The notes beneath the pieces were generated by a model. That model was not told the origin of the DNA. It saw only the letters and a list, made by a program, of their open reading frames with translations, and made no database searches. From NCBI RefSeq assembly GCF_902167145.1, contig NC_050102.1:7812850-7876849 (forward strand): a DNA stretch of 64,000 nucleotides. Reading direction: 5' to 3'. The position numbers and the translations under genes were made by a program. Below are positions 1 to 10,333 of this stretch, piece by piece (position 1 is the first letter of the stretch; every line of letters starts with the position of its first letter). The stretch is from Zea mays. Its lineage: Eukaryota; Streptophyta; Magnoliopsida; Poales; Poaceae.

Positions 1-17
1 ACACTAAATCAAAAGAC

Positions 18-491
18 ATGAAAAGTGTTGCACAAAATAGCGGTGTTCGTATCGATGCTTTTGACCTACATGGACAGAAGACCACATATTTTGGATTCAT
101 AGAGGAAATATGGGAACTTGATTATGGCCCAAGCATGAAAATACCCTTATTTAAGTGCCAGTGGGTACAACATCCCGTGGGGGTGATAGTGGATAACTAC
201 GGACTCACACTGGTAGACTTAAAGAAAGTAGGATATAAAGATGACCCGTGGGTTCTCGCCGAATGTGTTGCACAAGTGTTCTATGTACTCGATCCAGCAG
301 ATGAGAAGATGCATGTAGTTATTTCTGGAAAGCAAAAAATTGTTGGAGTTGAGAATGTGGGAGACCAAGATGAGGAATACAATAAGTATGAAGAGATGTT
401 CGTCTTTAACGGTCCAGAGAGAATCAAGCGTGTGGAAAAGAAAATTGATAAGAACTTAAAGCCATACATGCGGAAAAATGATAGTTCATGA
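18..491 (+). CDS. DUF4216 domain segment of a CACTA transposase (partial)
   Basis: This 157-residue open frame matches the DUF4216 domain that follows the DUF4218 region in plant TNP2-type CACTA transposases. Visible signatures are GFIEEIWELDYG, LFKCQWV, VGVIVDNYGLTLVDL and AQVFYVLDP. The function of DUF4216 is not known; in this family it lies near the C-terminus of the transposase. The frame is probably a last exon, because the first methionine falls inside the domain-start region and the rest of the transposase would lie left of position 1. It is intact to its stop, 424 bp before the transposon end, which is a normal spacing for a 3' UTR and subterminal repeats. Whether the complete element is autonomous cannot be judged from this window. 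Confidence 0.85.
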   Translation: MKSVAQNSGVRIDAFDLHGQKTTYFGFIEEIWELDYGPSMKIPLFKCQWVQHPVGVIVDNYGLTLVDLKKVGYKDDPWVLAECVAQVFYVLDPADEKMHVVISGKQKIVGVENVGDQDEEYNKYEEMFVFNGPERIKRVEKKIDKNLKPYMRKNDSS

Positions 492-729
492 AAAATTGTA
501 TGAATCAAATTGTATTTGTTATCATGTATGATCGACTATGAATTGTGGTTGCCAATTAATTTAAAATCTCTCTAATTATCTATGTGTGCTATTATAATTC
601 ATTTAAATTGTATTTGCATATTATTGTTAAAAATTAAATATTAATTCATTTAAATTGTATTTGCATATTTCTGTTAAAAATTAAAATTATTTTCATATTT
701 AAATTGTATTTTTCATATTTTTACAATCA

Positions 730-912
730 CAGGCGGTTTTGTCTTAGGGTCCGCTTGTGAAAATGATAGAGCACCACAGGCGGTCCTAAAAAAAACCGCT
801 TGTGATACTATTACATCACAGGCGTACTGAACCGCCTGGGACATCACAGGCGGTTTTCTAACCGAACCGCCTGTGATGTAAAAATCCTACCGCTTGTATA
901 GAGCCAAATTGT
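730..912. repeat. CACTA subterminal repeat cluster
   Basis: At least seven copies of CACAGGCGGT, ACCGCCTGTG or close variants (GCGGT/ACCGC cores) occur in both orientations within about 180 bp, ending just before the terminal TAGTG. These are the presumed binding sites for the element's DNA-binding protein. Confidence 0.85.
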
Positions 913-1035
913 ACTAGTGCCCATTCTCATTTCTCACATTGACTTTTTATGCTTCTCACCCTTCTTGCAGATTGAAATTGGTTAGTTCCTTAGCATAACT
1001 AAGTCTGGTCTATCGTCTGAATTCACTTTGATTAT

Positions 1036-2312
1036 TTTATTTTTAAACGTAATGGCAGGAGCTCTGCCTCTCAATTAAAAAGAAAGGAATTGATCCAGTT
1101 TTAAGGTAAACCGGACCCAAAACCTACACAGGGCATATAAACAACCCAGACAACAGCAACCCCCCACACAATACACATCCTGAGTCATCGTTGCCGAGCT
1201 CAACATAAGTGACGAGCAGCTCCGACTCTCCAAGATAGGCAGCACAAGGCTAAATGAAAAACGACGACAACTACAAACATCGACCCAAGAGGAGGAAGAA
1301 TGCGGCGCGCCGTCGTTGCCAAGCACGAGACACCCCGCTCGAGACAGCTCCGATTCTTCACCAGCGAGACTTCCAAAACTTTGAACCTCTGTCCTGCTCC
1401 CGCCAGCAGTAGCGACGCCTTCAGGAAGAGAGTGACGTCGAGGACGCCACCGTCGCCGGTCCAAAATGGACGGGGCTTTCGCCCATGTAAGACAGTGCTG
1501 GGAAGCACGACACCCTCAACAGGGGAAGCGACGCCTAGGGGCGCCGCTGTCGCCAAGGCTTTCACCCAAGAAAACCCTAGCACAATGCCAAGCGAGGCCC
1601 CAGAACAAAAGCAAGCTACCTCCGCCGCTCTGACGCACAAACCCCGTAGTCGCCGCTGGGGCCACTGCTGCCCACTTGTTGTTGCCACACACCACCACCG
1701 GGGAGCCAGATCTGACGACCGTAGCTCCAAACAAGGCCTCGCCGAACCCACGAGGAGGCCATGGTGGCGGAGTCGCCGCCTGTGTCGCCCGCGGAGAGAG
1801 CGACACGTAAGGACGTGAGGGGAGAGGTGGCAAAGAAGAGAGCGCCACCCCACAACACCTGCACAAGCCCCAACCAACTGCCGCCACCGCAACCGCCACC
1901 GCAACCGCCACCGCAACCGCACCAACTGCCAGCTGTTGAGGCAGATCCGGTCGACAGGGTCTAGATCTGGCCCCCGAGCACCGGAGTCGACCGCCTGGGC
2001 CACGGGCCAGCGACCCCAGCCGCCGTCCCCTGCACCTGCGCGGGCACCAGCTGGCGCCGCCACAGCCGCAGTAGCCATCCAAACAACTCTACGCAGCCGC
2101 GCGAGGGATGGCTTGCCGGCCTGCTGCGGAGCGCGCCACCAACGCGAAGAAGAGAGCCTCGCCGCCACCCTCTCTGCCGGCCGGACGGCCATGCCGGCGT
2201 CCAGCTCCGGCGGCGGCGTGGCAGAAGAGAGGAAGAGAGGGAAAGCGGCGGCGGGCTTGGGAGCCGTCGTGTCGCCCCGCGCGGGAGCGACGCGAGCGTG
2301 GGAGCGACTCTC
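1036..2312 (-). mobile_element. LINE-type (non-LTR) retroposon insertion, non-autonomous
   Basis: A 1277-bp GC-rich block is bounded by perfect 16-bp direct repeats, AATTCACTTTGATTAT, at 1020-1035 and 2313-2328. The left end of the block is T-rich directly inside the repeat (1036-1047). On the minus strand this reads as a short poly(A)-like tail, and it is preceded by the palindromic GGCAGGAGCTCTGCC (1053-1067). A long variable target duplication plus a tail at one end is the hallmark of target-primed LINE insertion. No reverse transcriptase or endonuclease motif is visible on either strand. The copy is therefore an internally deleted LINE, a SINE-like derivative, or a retrocopied GC-rich transcript. 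A 330-codon minus-strand open frame (1200-2192) has arginine/alanine bias and resembles no family I know. Confidence 0.75.
1879..1920. repeat. 12-bp tandem repeat (CCGCCACCGCAA type)
   Basis: About three and a half copies of a 12-bp unit alternating CCGCCA and CCGCAA lie inside the LINE-type insertion. It looks like a simple minisatellite from slippage. Confidence 0.8.
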
Positions 2313-2328
2313 AATTCACTTTGATTAT

Positions 2329-3600
2329 CGTTAGGCTATAAAAATAGAATAGTGGGCTATGTAAATTGATGGTGTTGTAGTTAGGGCTCGAAAAATAGCT
2401 CGTGTGCTGGCTCAGACTTGGTACAAATTATAGTAGCTCGCAAGCTCAGATCGACAGAGCCGAACCCATTTTCTAAACTTATTGTATGGCCGAGGCGAGC
2501 CAACTTGATGTGACTCGTGAGCAGATCTCACACTAGCCCAATACAGACAAAAAGGACAAAAGCTCAATAAGCAATCTAAACTATGAATCCTAGGTTTATT
2601 TGTGAAGTTTTTTGGTCTAAATTGACCCAACATGATCTAAGATTTTCCTAAAATAAAATCAGGATGCAAAGCCATTTGGCTTGCGAGAGTCGAGTCTCTA
2701 CCTTGAGCTTGTAGGAAGGCCGAGCAGCTCGGCTCACTCATATACTGGCAACGGAGGTATGACCTTATCGAGACGCCGACAAGCCGACTACACTTTTGAG
2801 CTGCAGCAAAACGAACAAATAAAATGGTCTTTCCACTTAGCGTGCAGAGAAAACTACACATCGATGTGTTGGAGCTGTTCATTTTTTATGGATATAAATT
2901 TAAAAATAAACTTTGTTATACATATATTTTTTAATATTTCTTGTTTCTCTAACTCATCAGCAGTGCTGCTGAAATTATACAAGAATATACAATTGGTTTA
3001 CTTTCTTTATATATATAAGCTGGAGCCATTCAAATAAAACATCAACGATCGGAACTTAAGTTTTGATTGTTGTTTCTTAAACTCTAGTTGGAATTTCTTA
3101 ACTATCGAGCTGCGAGCTTTTGGTCTAGTCCTAAACTACGTTAACCGTTGTAGAAAGAATTGTCACAGTTATTTATTTGTATTGAATTGTGGATAAAGAA
3201 TAATAACTTAACCTCCAAGAAGCCGGCCACTGTAACAACCGTGTTAACTGTTTTATATGAAGTAGTAATATAGAAACAAATTGGCAGGAAAGCGTCAGCA
3301 ACCCAACTGCACTGCAAACCTGCAGCTGGGGGCGCGAGACGAATCTTCAGGGGCCGGCCGGAAGAAACAGCTAGCAATATAATGCGGCATAATGCATTGT
3401 TGCCGCCTTCCACGATGCCTCCCTCCCTGCAAGTGCAGGCTGGAGTGATAGATGATCCCGATGCACACTTCACCTCGCTTTTATCAGCTGCATGGAGCAA
3501 CAGTCCATTTGTGTGGCGATACCGATGCTAGCTCTTTGCTGTTGCTGTGCAGACGAAGCTGACTTCACATCGTCGCAACGGTGTGTTCGATCTCTAGTAG
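2329..3600. other. Intergenic region upstream of phytocyanin gene 1
   Basis: No coding gene was recognised. From about 3035 onward the sequence is collinear with 56352-57300 upstream of the second phytocyanin gene. Shared blocks include the one around AGAAAGAATTGTCACAGTTA, the stretch GAATTGTGGATAAAGAATAA, and the GGCAGGAAAGCGTCA block. This marks it as part of the ancestral duplicated segment. The stretch 2388-2760 has several degenerate GAGCTCG/CGAGCTC-like words and may be an old DNA-transposon relic, but no ends were found. Confidence 0.6.
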
Positions 3601-3661
3601 TCAAGCCTAACTATAGCTAGCGCTTTGATCTGCCGCGCGCCGTGCCTCTCTGCTATGGCTG

Positions 3662-3669
3662 TATAAATA
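3662..3669 (+). promoter_or_regulatory. TATA box of phytocyanin gene 1
   Basis: TATAAATA lies 104 bp before the chosen ATG in otherwise GC-rich sequence. The second gene copy has TATAATAG at the equivalent place. Confidence 0.7.
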
Positions 3670-3772
3670 GACAAGAGTGTCACTCCTGCTTGCCAAAGCT
3701 ACAGCCGCCGCCACAGCAGCAGCAAGAGTCACTCCTGGGACGACGACGACGAAGCGCAGCGCGCGGCAACTA

Positions 3773-4421
3773 ATGGCGTCCGCCAACTCCAAGCAAGTGC
3801 TGCTTCTCCTGGCCGCCGTCGCGTGCCTCGCGTCGCTGGCCTCCGCCACGCAGTGGACGGTCGGAGACGTAGGCGGCTGGAGGGCCAAGTTCAACGAGAC
3901 CGGCTGGACCGACGGCAAGACGTTCACGGTCGGCGACACCCTGCGTACGTACGCTCGTCACGCGAGAGACGGCAACACACCATGAGATGAAGAATTATTT
4001 GACGACTCTAACATCTCTCTATCTCTCTCTCGCAGTGTTCGTGTACCCCAAGGAGAACCACACGGTGGTGAAGGTCGGCAAGGACGCCTTCGCGGCGTGC
4101 GACCTGAGCGCCAACCTGCAACTGGGGAACTGGACCAGCGGCAGCGACGTCGTGCCGCTGGACCAGCCCGGCATGGTGTGGTTCATCTGCAACAAGCCCA
4201 ACCACTGCCTCAACGGCATGAATCTCGCCATCAACGTGGTCGATGCCGCCACCCCAGGTGCCCCGATGGCCCCGATGACCCCAGGTGCCCCGATGGCCCC
4301 GATGACCCCGGCCCCGTCCCCAGCAGCATCGTCGCCGCCGTCTGCAGCCGTGAGGTGCCCGGTCGGCGGCGCGGTGGCCGCCGCGGCAGCCGTCGTGGTC
4401 GCGGCCGCGCTCGCGTTCTAG
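3773..4421 (+). CDS. Phytocyanin (uclacyanin-like blue copper protein), gene 1
   Basis: Two exons, 3773-3944 and 4036-4421, are joined across a 91-bp GT-AG intron (donor GTACGT, acceptor CTCGCAG) to give 185 residues. Residues 1-25 are a signal peptide ending SLASA. The mature domain begins TQWTVGD and has the phytocyanin fold markers. The four expected type-1 copper ligands are present: His66, Cys109, His114 and Met119, the last giving an uclacyanin or plantacyanin-type axial methionine. Cys79 and Cys115 are placed to form the conserved disulfide. Residues about 130-165 are a Pro/Ala/Met-rich arabinogalactan-like linker. The tail GGAVAAAAAVVVAAALAF is a GPI-anchor signal, so the protein should sit on the outer face of the plasma membrane or in the wall. 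Such proteins are thought to carry out small-molecule redox or signalling roles; the exact partner is unknown. The ATG at 3773 was chosen because it starts the signal peptide and is conserved in copy 2. Confidence 0.93.
4254..4307 (+). repeat. 27-bp in-frame duplication in the phytocyanin 1 linker
   Basis: The coding unit for PGAPMAPMT occurs twice in tandem without substitution. It extends the arabinogalactan-like linker and is absent from the second gene copy. Confidence 0.9.
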
Positions 4422-4660
4422 CTCTCTCCCCCTGCCTGCCTGCTGTGACCGCCGTGCACGCACATGCACGCGTTACAGCATTGGCATGGCTTCGTTTCCA
4501 GTGTGTGTGGTGGAGCATTGCTGCTGTTCGTGCTTGGACTTGGTAGCATCAGCATGAGTTGAGAGCTACATACGGGGGCTGCCTATACCCATGTGTTTTT
4601 GTTTCTTTCGAATATGTGTCTAAGGCGATCTGATTTTGCCAGTCTGCTATATCCGGAATT

Positions 4661-4676
4661 AATAAACTCTAATAAA
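4661..4676 (+). terminator. Polyadenylation signals of phytocyanin gene 1
   Basis: Two AATAAA hexamers (4661-4666 and 4671-4676) lie about 240 bp after the stop. The second gene copy has an AATAAA in matching context at 58614. Confidence 0.65.
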
Positions 4677-5299
4677 TTAAGTGTAACTATTTGTCGTTAC
4701 CTCAAGATTGGACCACCCACTACTATTGTATCAGGGGCTATTATAAAGAAACCAGGGACCTATGCGCTAAAACAGAGGATGGCGGGTTGATTTCCTAAAA
4801 CCAAGGGGTTCTTAAGCAAAATAACCACACGAAGGGGTACGGGGTAATCTCAGCCATCGGATCAGAAACCGACGACCCAAATTAGATCGCGCGGGTGCGG
4901 GCGCGCGGACGCGACTGACAAGCGGGGCCAGGGCATCAGCGAGCCAGGGCGGGCTGACCAGCCGGGCCTAGGGGCAGAGGCGCGGGTGAGGGGGAGAGAG
5001 GAGAGACGGTTGGATCTGGATCGGACGGCTACGTTTAGATCCGCTTGGGTTGGCTCTACACTGTCCGATCTCGGGCGAATGACCGAGATCTAATGGAGGC
5101 GGGGGGCGGTTATGGGCGCGGTGGCGCCGCTCGGTCCCGTGACGGAAACTCGACGGAGACGAGCAGACCGGCCACGACGGGGCACCAGAGGCTTGGGGGT
5201 TGGCCTAGGCACGCACAGGGGAATCTGGCGGACTCAGCCGAGGGCACCACGCCGGCGCGGGAGCACCAGAGGGTGCTGCACACGACGCAGCGGGCTAAC

Positions 5300-6545
5300 T
5301 GAAAGTCGCCTAGAGAGGGGTGAATAGGCAAATCTGAAATTTATAAACTTAAGCACACACTGCAAGCCGAGGTTAGCGTTAGAAATAAAAGCGAGTCCGA
5401 AAGAGAGGGCGAAAACAAATCACAAGAAAATAAGACGGATGACACGGTGATTTGTTTTACCGAGGTTCGGTTCTTGCAAACCTACTCCCCGTTGAGGTGG
5501 TCACAAAGACCGGGTCTTTTTCAACCATTTCCCTCTCTCAAATGGTCACCTAGACCGAGTGAGCCTTTCTCTTCAATCAAATGGGACACTAAGTCCACTA
5601 CAAGGACCACCACAACTTGGTGTCTCTTGTTTTGATTACAAGTGAGTTGAACACAAGAAAAGAGGAAGAAGAAAAGCAATCCAAGCGCAATAGCTCAAAT
5701 GTACACAAATGTCTCTCTCTCTAGTCACTAATTTGGTTGGAGTGATTCTGGACTTGGGAGAGGATTTGATCTCTTTGTTTGTGTCTTGTATTGAATGCTA
5801 TAGCTCTTGTATGAGGTGTGAAGGCTGAAAACTTGGATACAATGAATGGTGGGTGGTTGCGGGTATTTATAGCCCCAACCACCAAAGGAGCCGTTGGTGG
5901 AGGCTGCTGTCGCATGGCGCACCGGACAGTCCGGTGCGCCACCGTACACTATCCGGTGCGCCAGCCACGTCACCCGGCCGTTGGGTTCTGACCGTTGGAG
6001 CTTCTGACATCTAGGCCACCGGACAGTCCGGTGGTGCACCGGACAGTCGCTGTTCACTGTCCGGTGCGCCTTCTGGCTCTGCTCTGACTTCTGCGCGCAC
6101 TGTAGCGCATTAACTACTCGTTGCAGACGACCGTTGGCGCTGTGTAGCCGTTACTCCGCTGGCGCACCGGACAGTCCGGTGCTACACCGGACAGTCCGAT
6201 GAATTATAGCAGAGCGGCTCCCAGAATTCCCGAAGGTGGCAAGTTCGGAGTTGGGTTCCCTGGTGCACCGGACCCAGTCCGGTGGTGCACCGGACCCAGT
6301 CCGGTGGTGCACCGGACATTGTCCGGTGGCACACCGGACAGTCCGGTGCGCCAGACCAGGCACACTTCGGTATTCTTTTGCTCTTTTTATTTGAACCCTT
6401 TCTTGGTCTTTTTATTGGTTTGTTGTGAACCTTTGGCACCTGTAAAACTTATAATCTAGAGCAAACTAGTTAGTCCAATTATTTGTGTTGGGCAATTCAA
6501 CCACCAAAATCAATTAGGAAAAGGTGTAAGCCTATTTCCCTTTCA
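5300..6545 (-). repeat. 3' LTR of Sirevirus A (1246 bp)
   Basis: Bounded by TG and CA. It carries the TATA-like TATAAATA on the minus strand at 5864-5871 and a run of CACCGGACAGTCCGGTG-type palindromes between about 5917 and 6352, a known Sirevirus LTR feature. Directly right of it (6546 onward) is the C/T-rich complement of the polypurine tract. Confidence 0.92.
5917..6352. repeat. Palindromic CCGGACAGTCCGG cluster in the A LTR
   Basis: About nine imperfect palindromes with arms CACCGGACA/TGTCCGGTG occur here, with central variants AGT, CAGT and TTGT. Equivalent clusters lie in the LTRs of B (9634-10137, 16756-17259) and C (23530-24040, 36139-36655). Confidence 0.9.
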
Positions 6546-7361
6546 ATCTCCCCCTTTTTGGTGATTGATGCCAACACAAACCAAAGCAAATATAAAAGTG
6601 CAGAATTGGACTAGTTTGTATAATGGAAGTGCAAAGGTTGCTTGGAATGAAACCAATAATCATTTCTACTAGATATGCATGGATGGCTTTCTTCTTATTT
6701 AAAATTTTGGACCACGCTTGCACCACTTGTATTGTTTTGCAATGTTTTGGAAATTCTTTTTCAAAAATCTTTTGCAAATAGCCAAAGGTATATGAATAAG
6801 ATTTTGAGAAGCATTTTCAAGATTTGAAATTTTCTCCCCCTATTTCAAATGTTTTTCCTTTGACTAGACAAAACCCCCCCTTAATGAAATCCCCCTCTTA
6901 GTGTTCAAGAGGGTTTTAGATATTAATTTTGAAGAGGGTATACCAATTTGAAATTATATCAAAAATAAGATACCAATTGAAAATCTTTTCTTAACACAAA
7001 TTTGAAAGACTACATTTTTGAAATTGGTGGTGGTGCGGTCCTTTTGCTTTGGGCTAATACTTTCTCCCCCTTTGGCATGAATCACCAAAAACGGATACTT
7101 GAGTGAAATATAAGCCCTTGTATTTCTCTCCCGTTGGCAAATAATATGTGAGTGAAGATTATACCAAATTGGAGAGCGTTGCGGAGCGACGACAAAGGAA
7201 GAATAATTCGATGGAGTGGAGTGGAAGCCTTTGTCTTCGCCGAAGACGTCATTTCCCTTTCAATCTATGACTTAGCATAATATGCACTTGAAAACACATT
7301 AGTCATAGCACATGAAAGAGACATGATCAAAGGTATATAAATGAGCCATGTGTGCAAAATA
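6546..7361 (-). other. 3' untranslated region of Sirevirus A with multiple polypurine-like tracts
   Basis: There is no coding sequence here. C-rich words of the CTCCCCCTTT type recur (6548, 6833, 7063 and nearby). On the element strand these are AAAGGGGGAG polypurine tracts, the multiple-PPT arrangement reported for Sireviruses. The first, next to the LTR, is the probable priming tract. Confidence 0.75.
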
Positions 7362-8704
7362 TCAATCAAAATTCCTAGAATCAAGAATATTTAGCTCATG
7401 CCTAAGTTTGGTAAATGTTTGCTCATCTAATCGCTTGGTAAAGATATCGGCTAATTGTTCTTTGGTGTTAATATATGCAATCTCGATATCGCCCTTTTGT
7501 TGGTGATCCCTTAAAAAATGATACCGAATGGCTATGTGTTTAGTGCGGCTATGCTCAACGGGATTATCCGCCATGCGGATTGCACTTTCATTATCACATA
7601 GAAGAAGAACTTTGGTTAATTTGTAACCATAGTCCCTGAGGGTTTGCCTCATCCAAAGCAATTGCGCGCAACAATGGCCTGCGACAATATACTCGGCTTC
7701 GGCGGTAGAAAGAGCCACAGAATTTTGCTTCTTTGAAGCCCAAGACACCAGATATCTTCCCAAGAACTGGCAAGTCCCTGATGTGCTCTTTCTATTAATT
7801 TTACACCCTGCCCAATCAGCATCGAAATACCCAATTAAATCAAAAGTGGATCCCCTGGGGTACCAAAGGCTAAACTTAGGAGTATAAACTAAATATCTCA
7901 AGATTTGTTTTACGGCCCTAAGGTGAACTTCCTTAGGATCGGCTTGGAATCTTGCACACATGCATACGGAAAGCATAATATCCGGTCGAGATGCACATAA
8001 GTAGAGTAAAGAACCTATCATCGACCGGTATACATTTTGATCAGGTCAAGATGTCCATTAGTTCACATGGGTGTCTTGATGGGCTTGGCATCCTTCATCC
8101 CAAACTTTGTGAGTATGCCTTGAATGTACTTCGTTTGGCTAATAAAGGTGCCCTCTTGGAGTTGCTTCACTTGAAATCCTAAGAAATACTTCAACTCCCC
8201 CATCATAGACATCTCGAATTTTTGAGTCATGATCCTACTAAACTCTTCACATGTAGATTCATTAGTAGACCCAAATATGATATCATCAACATAAATTTGG
8301 CATACAAACAAATCATTTGCAAGTGTTTTAGTAAAGAGAGTAGGATTGGCTTTTCCGACTTTGAAGCCATTAGCGATAAGAAAATCTCTTAGGCATTCAT
8401 ACCATGCTCTTGGGGCTTGCTTGAGCCCATAAAGCGCCTTAGAGAGTTTATAGACATGGTTAGGGTACTCACTATCTTCAAAGTCAGGAGGTTACTCAAC
8501 ATAGACCTCCTCTTTGATTGGTCCATTGAGGAAGGCACTTTTCACGTCCATTTGATAAAGCTTAAAGCCATGGTAAGTAGCATAGGCAAGTAAAATGCGA
8601 ATTGACTCAAGCCTAGCTACGGGTGCATAGGTTTCACCGAAATTCAAACCTTTGACTTGTGAATATCCCTTGGCCACAAGTCGGGCTTTGTTCCATGTCA
8701 CCAC
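7362..8704 (-). pseudogene. Sirevirus A pol, RNase H and C-terminal RT portion
   Basis: On the minus strand this gives three frames of one decayed pol. 8704-8492 holds [12 protein letters not shown] and [12 protein letters not shown] (RT). 8311-8063 holds the RT catalytic box [10 protein letters not shown]. 8021-7362 holds the RNase H region with STAEAEYI and the terminal ADIFTKRL. The breaks are a stop near 8490 and a deletion between 8062 and 8021. It is interrupted at its upstream side by element B, and the reading resumes at 17461. Confidence 0.92.
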
Positions 8705-8705
8705 A

Positions 8706-10333
8706 TGTAAGTCGCCTAGAGGGGGGGGGGGAATAGGCGGAACCTGAAAATTAAAACTTTATCCCCCAACTAGATCCCTTGATTAGTGGTTAGAACAAGA
8801 TATACAAATATCGGAGAATAGAAACTAAGTTCTTGCTTGAAAAGGGTATTGCTAAATAATGCGGGAGTGATAAATTAATTCAACTAGTAAGTTATAGAAT
8901 AACAAAGCAAGAAGCCTTAGATGAGAAGAGCACTAGGACAAGTTCTTTCTTGCAATGTGTTGCTTCATTAAATGGGAATTTAACTTGAAGCAACACCAAA
9001 TGATATTAGTAAATAAAGGTGCAAGAAAACTTAGAGCAAGGGAAAACAAACAAATCACAAGCAATAAACACAATGGACACGGGTGATTTGTTTTACTGAG
9101 GTTCGGCCCTCGAAGGCCTAGTCCCCGTTGAGGAGTCCACTTAAGGACGGGTCTTTTTCAACCCTTTCCCTCTCTCCCCCGATCACACAAGGATCGGTGA
9201 GCTCTTCTTCTTCTCAAGGATCACTCTCGATCCCACAAGGACCACCACAATCTTTGGTGTCTCTTGCTAGCTTTTACAAGCCTCCAAAACTTTGGAGGAA
9301 GTTCAATGGGAGTCAAAACTCCACGCGCAAATGAACACAAAGAAGAAGCACACACACTATCTCTCGATGAATCTCACAAGGCACTAGTGCTAAACTCAAA
9401 TGAGTAGCTCTCTTTTGCTTGCTCTCTCTTTTGTGGCACTTGTGTTGGTTGTAGTGGTCTAAATCTTGTGTATAGGATGGATCAATGAATATATGTGGTG
9501 GGGAGGGCTTGAGTATGTCAACTAGATGACTTGGAATGTTGCTTGGGCTCCCACACTTTGAAGTGGCCGGTTGGGGTGGTATTTATAGCCACCATCCAAT
9601 TTTGTAGCCGTTGGAGAAGTTGCTGGCGATGGGCGCACCGGACAGTCCGGTGCACACCGGACATGTCTGGTGCGCCACCCACGTCATCCTATCCGTTGAG
9701 ATTCGAGCTGGTCGACCGTTGGAGGCTTTGTCCTCATGTGGCACCGGACAGTCCGGTGCAGCACCGGACAGTCCGGTGCCCCTCTGATCCTCTGCTCTGA
9801 CTCCTGCTGCGTGTACTGTACACTGTCAGAGTCGACCGTTGGCGCGAAGTAGCCGTTGCTCTGCTGGCGCACCGGACAGTCCGGTGTACACCGGACAGTC
9901 CGGTGAATTTTAGCGGAGCGGCCTTCCATTATCCCGAAGCTGGCCAGTTCAGAGCCGCTTCACTCTGGAGCACCGGACACTGTCCGGTGGTGCACCGGAC
10001 AGTCCGGTGAATTATAGTGGGCTGCGCCTGAGAAACCCGAAGGTGAAGAGTTTGAAGGCAATCCTCCCTGGTGCACCGGACATTGTCCGGTGGTGCACCG
10101 GACACTGTCCGGTGGCACACCGGACAGTCCGGTGCGCCATACCAGGGAGCACTTCGGTTTCTCTTTGCTCCTTTCTTTTGAACCTTGTCTTGTTCTTTTT
10201 ATTGGTTTTGAGTTGAATCTTTGGCACCTGTAGAACATGTAATCTAGAGCAAACTAATTAGTCCAATTGTTTGTGTTGGACATTCAACCACCAAAATCAT
10301 TTAGGAAAAGGTTTAAAGCCTATTTCCCTTTCA
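8706..10333 (-). repeat. 3' LTR of element B (1628 bp)
   Basis: Near-identical to 15825-17455. It contains a G11-12 tract close to its left end and a CCGGACAGTCCGG palindrome cluster at 9634-10137. Confidence 0.94.

Larger units (their letters stand above)
1..919 (+). mobile_element. CACTA (En/Spm) DNA transposon, right-hand end only
   Basis: The element runs in from outside the window and ends at the inverted CACTA terminus TAGTG (915-919). The terminus is preceded by many copies of a short subterminal motif of the type ACAGGCGGTT and its inverse, which is the expected transposase-binding organisation of CACTA ends. The coding piece at 18-491 has a domain found in CACTA transposases. The other end and the 3-bp target duplication (CCC follows at 920-922) cannot be checked here. 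Confidence 0.9.

Noticed and set aside
1200..2192. 330-codon minus-strand open frame in the LINE-type insertion
   Set aside because: Composition-driven (high GC). Other frames are equally open, and no retroelement motif was found.
2388..2760. GAGCTCG/CGAGCTC-like words suggesting a DNA transposon
   Set aside because: No inverted termini or target duplication could be found, so it was only noted within the intergenic feature.
4008..4469. Antisense 153-codon frame over phytocyanin gene 1
   Set aside because: Shadow of a GC-rich coding exon; His/Arg-rich with no family resemblance.
9634..10137. Regularly spaced palindromes that could suggest a CRISPR-like array
   Set aside because: Spacing is irregular, the repeats are self-palindromic and lie in plant LTRs, and the pattern is a known Sirevirus trait.
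9128..10238. Small frames identical to those at 16250-17360
   Set aside because: They are shadows of the two near-identical LTRs of element B, not duplicated genes.
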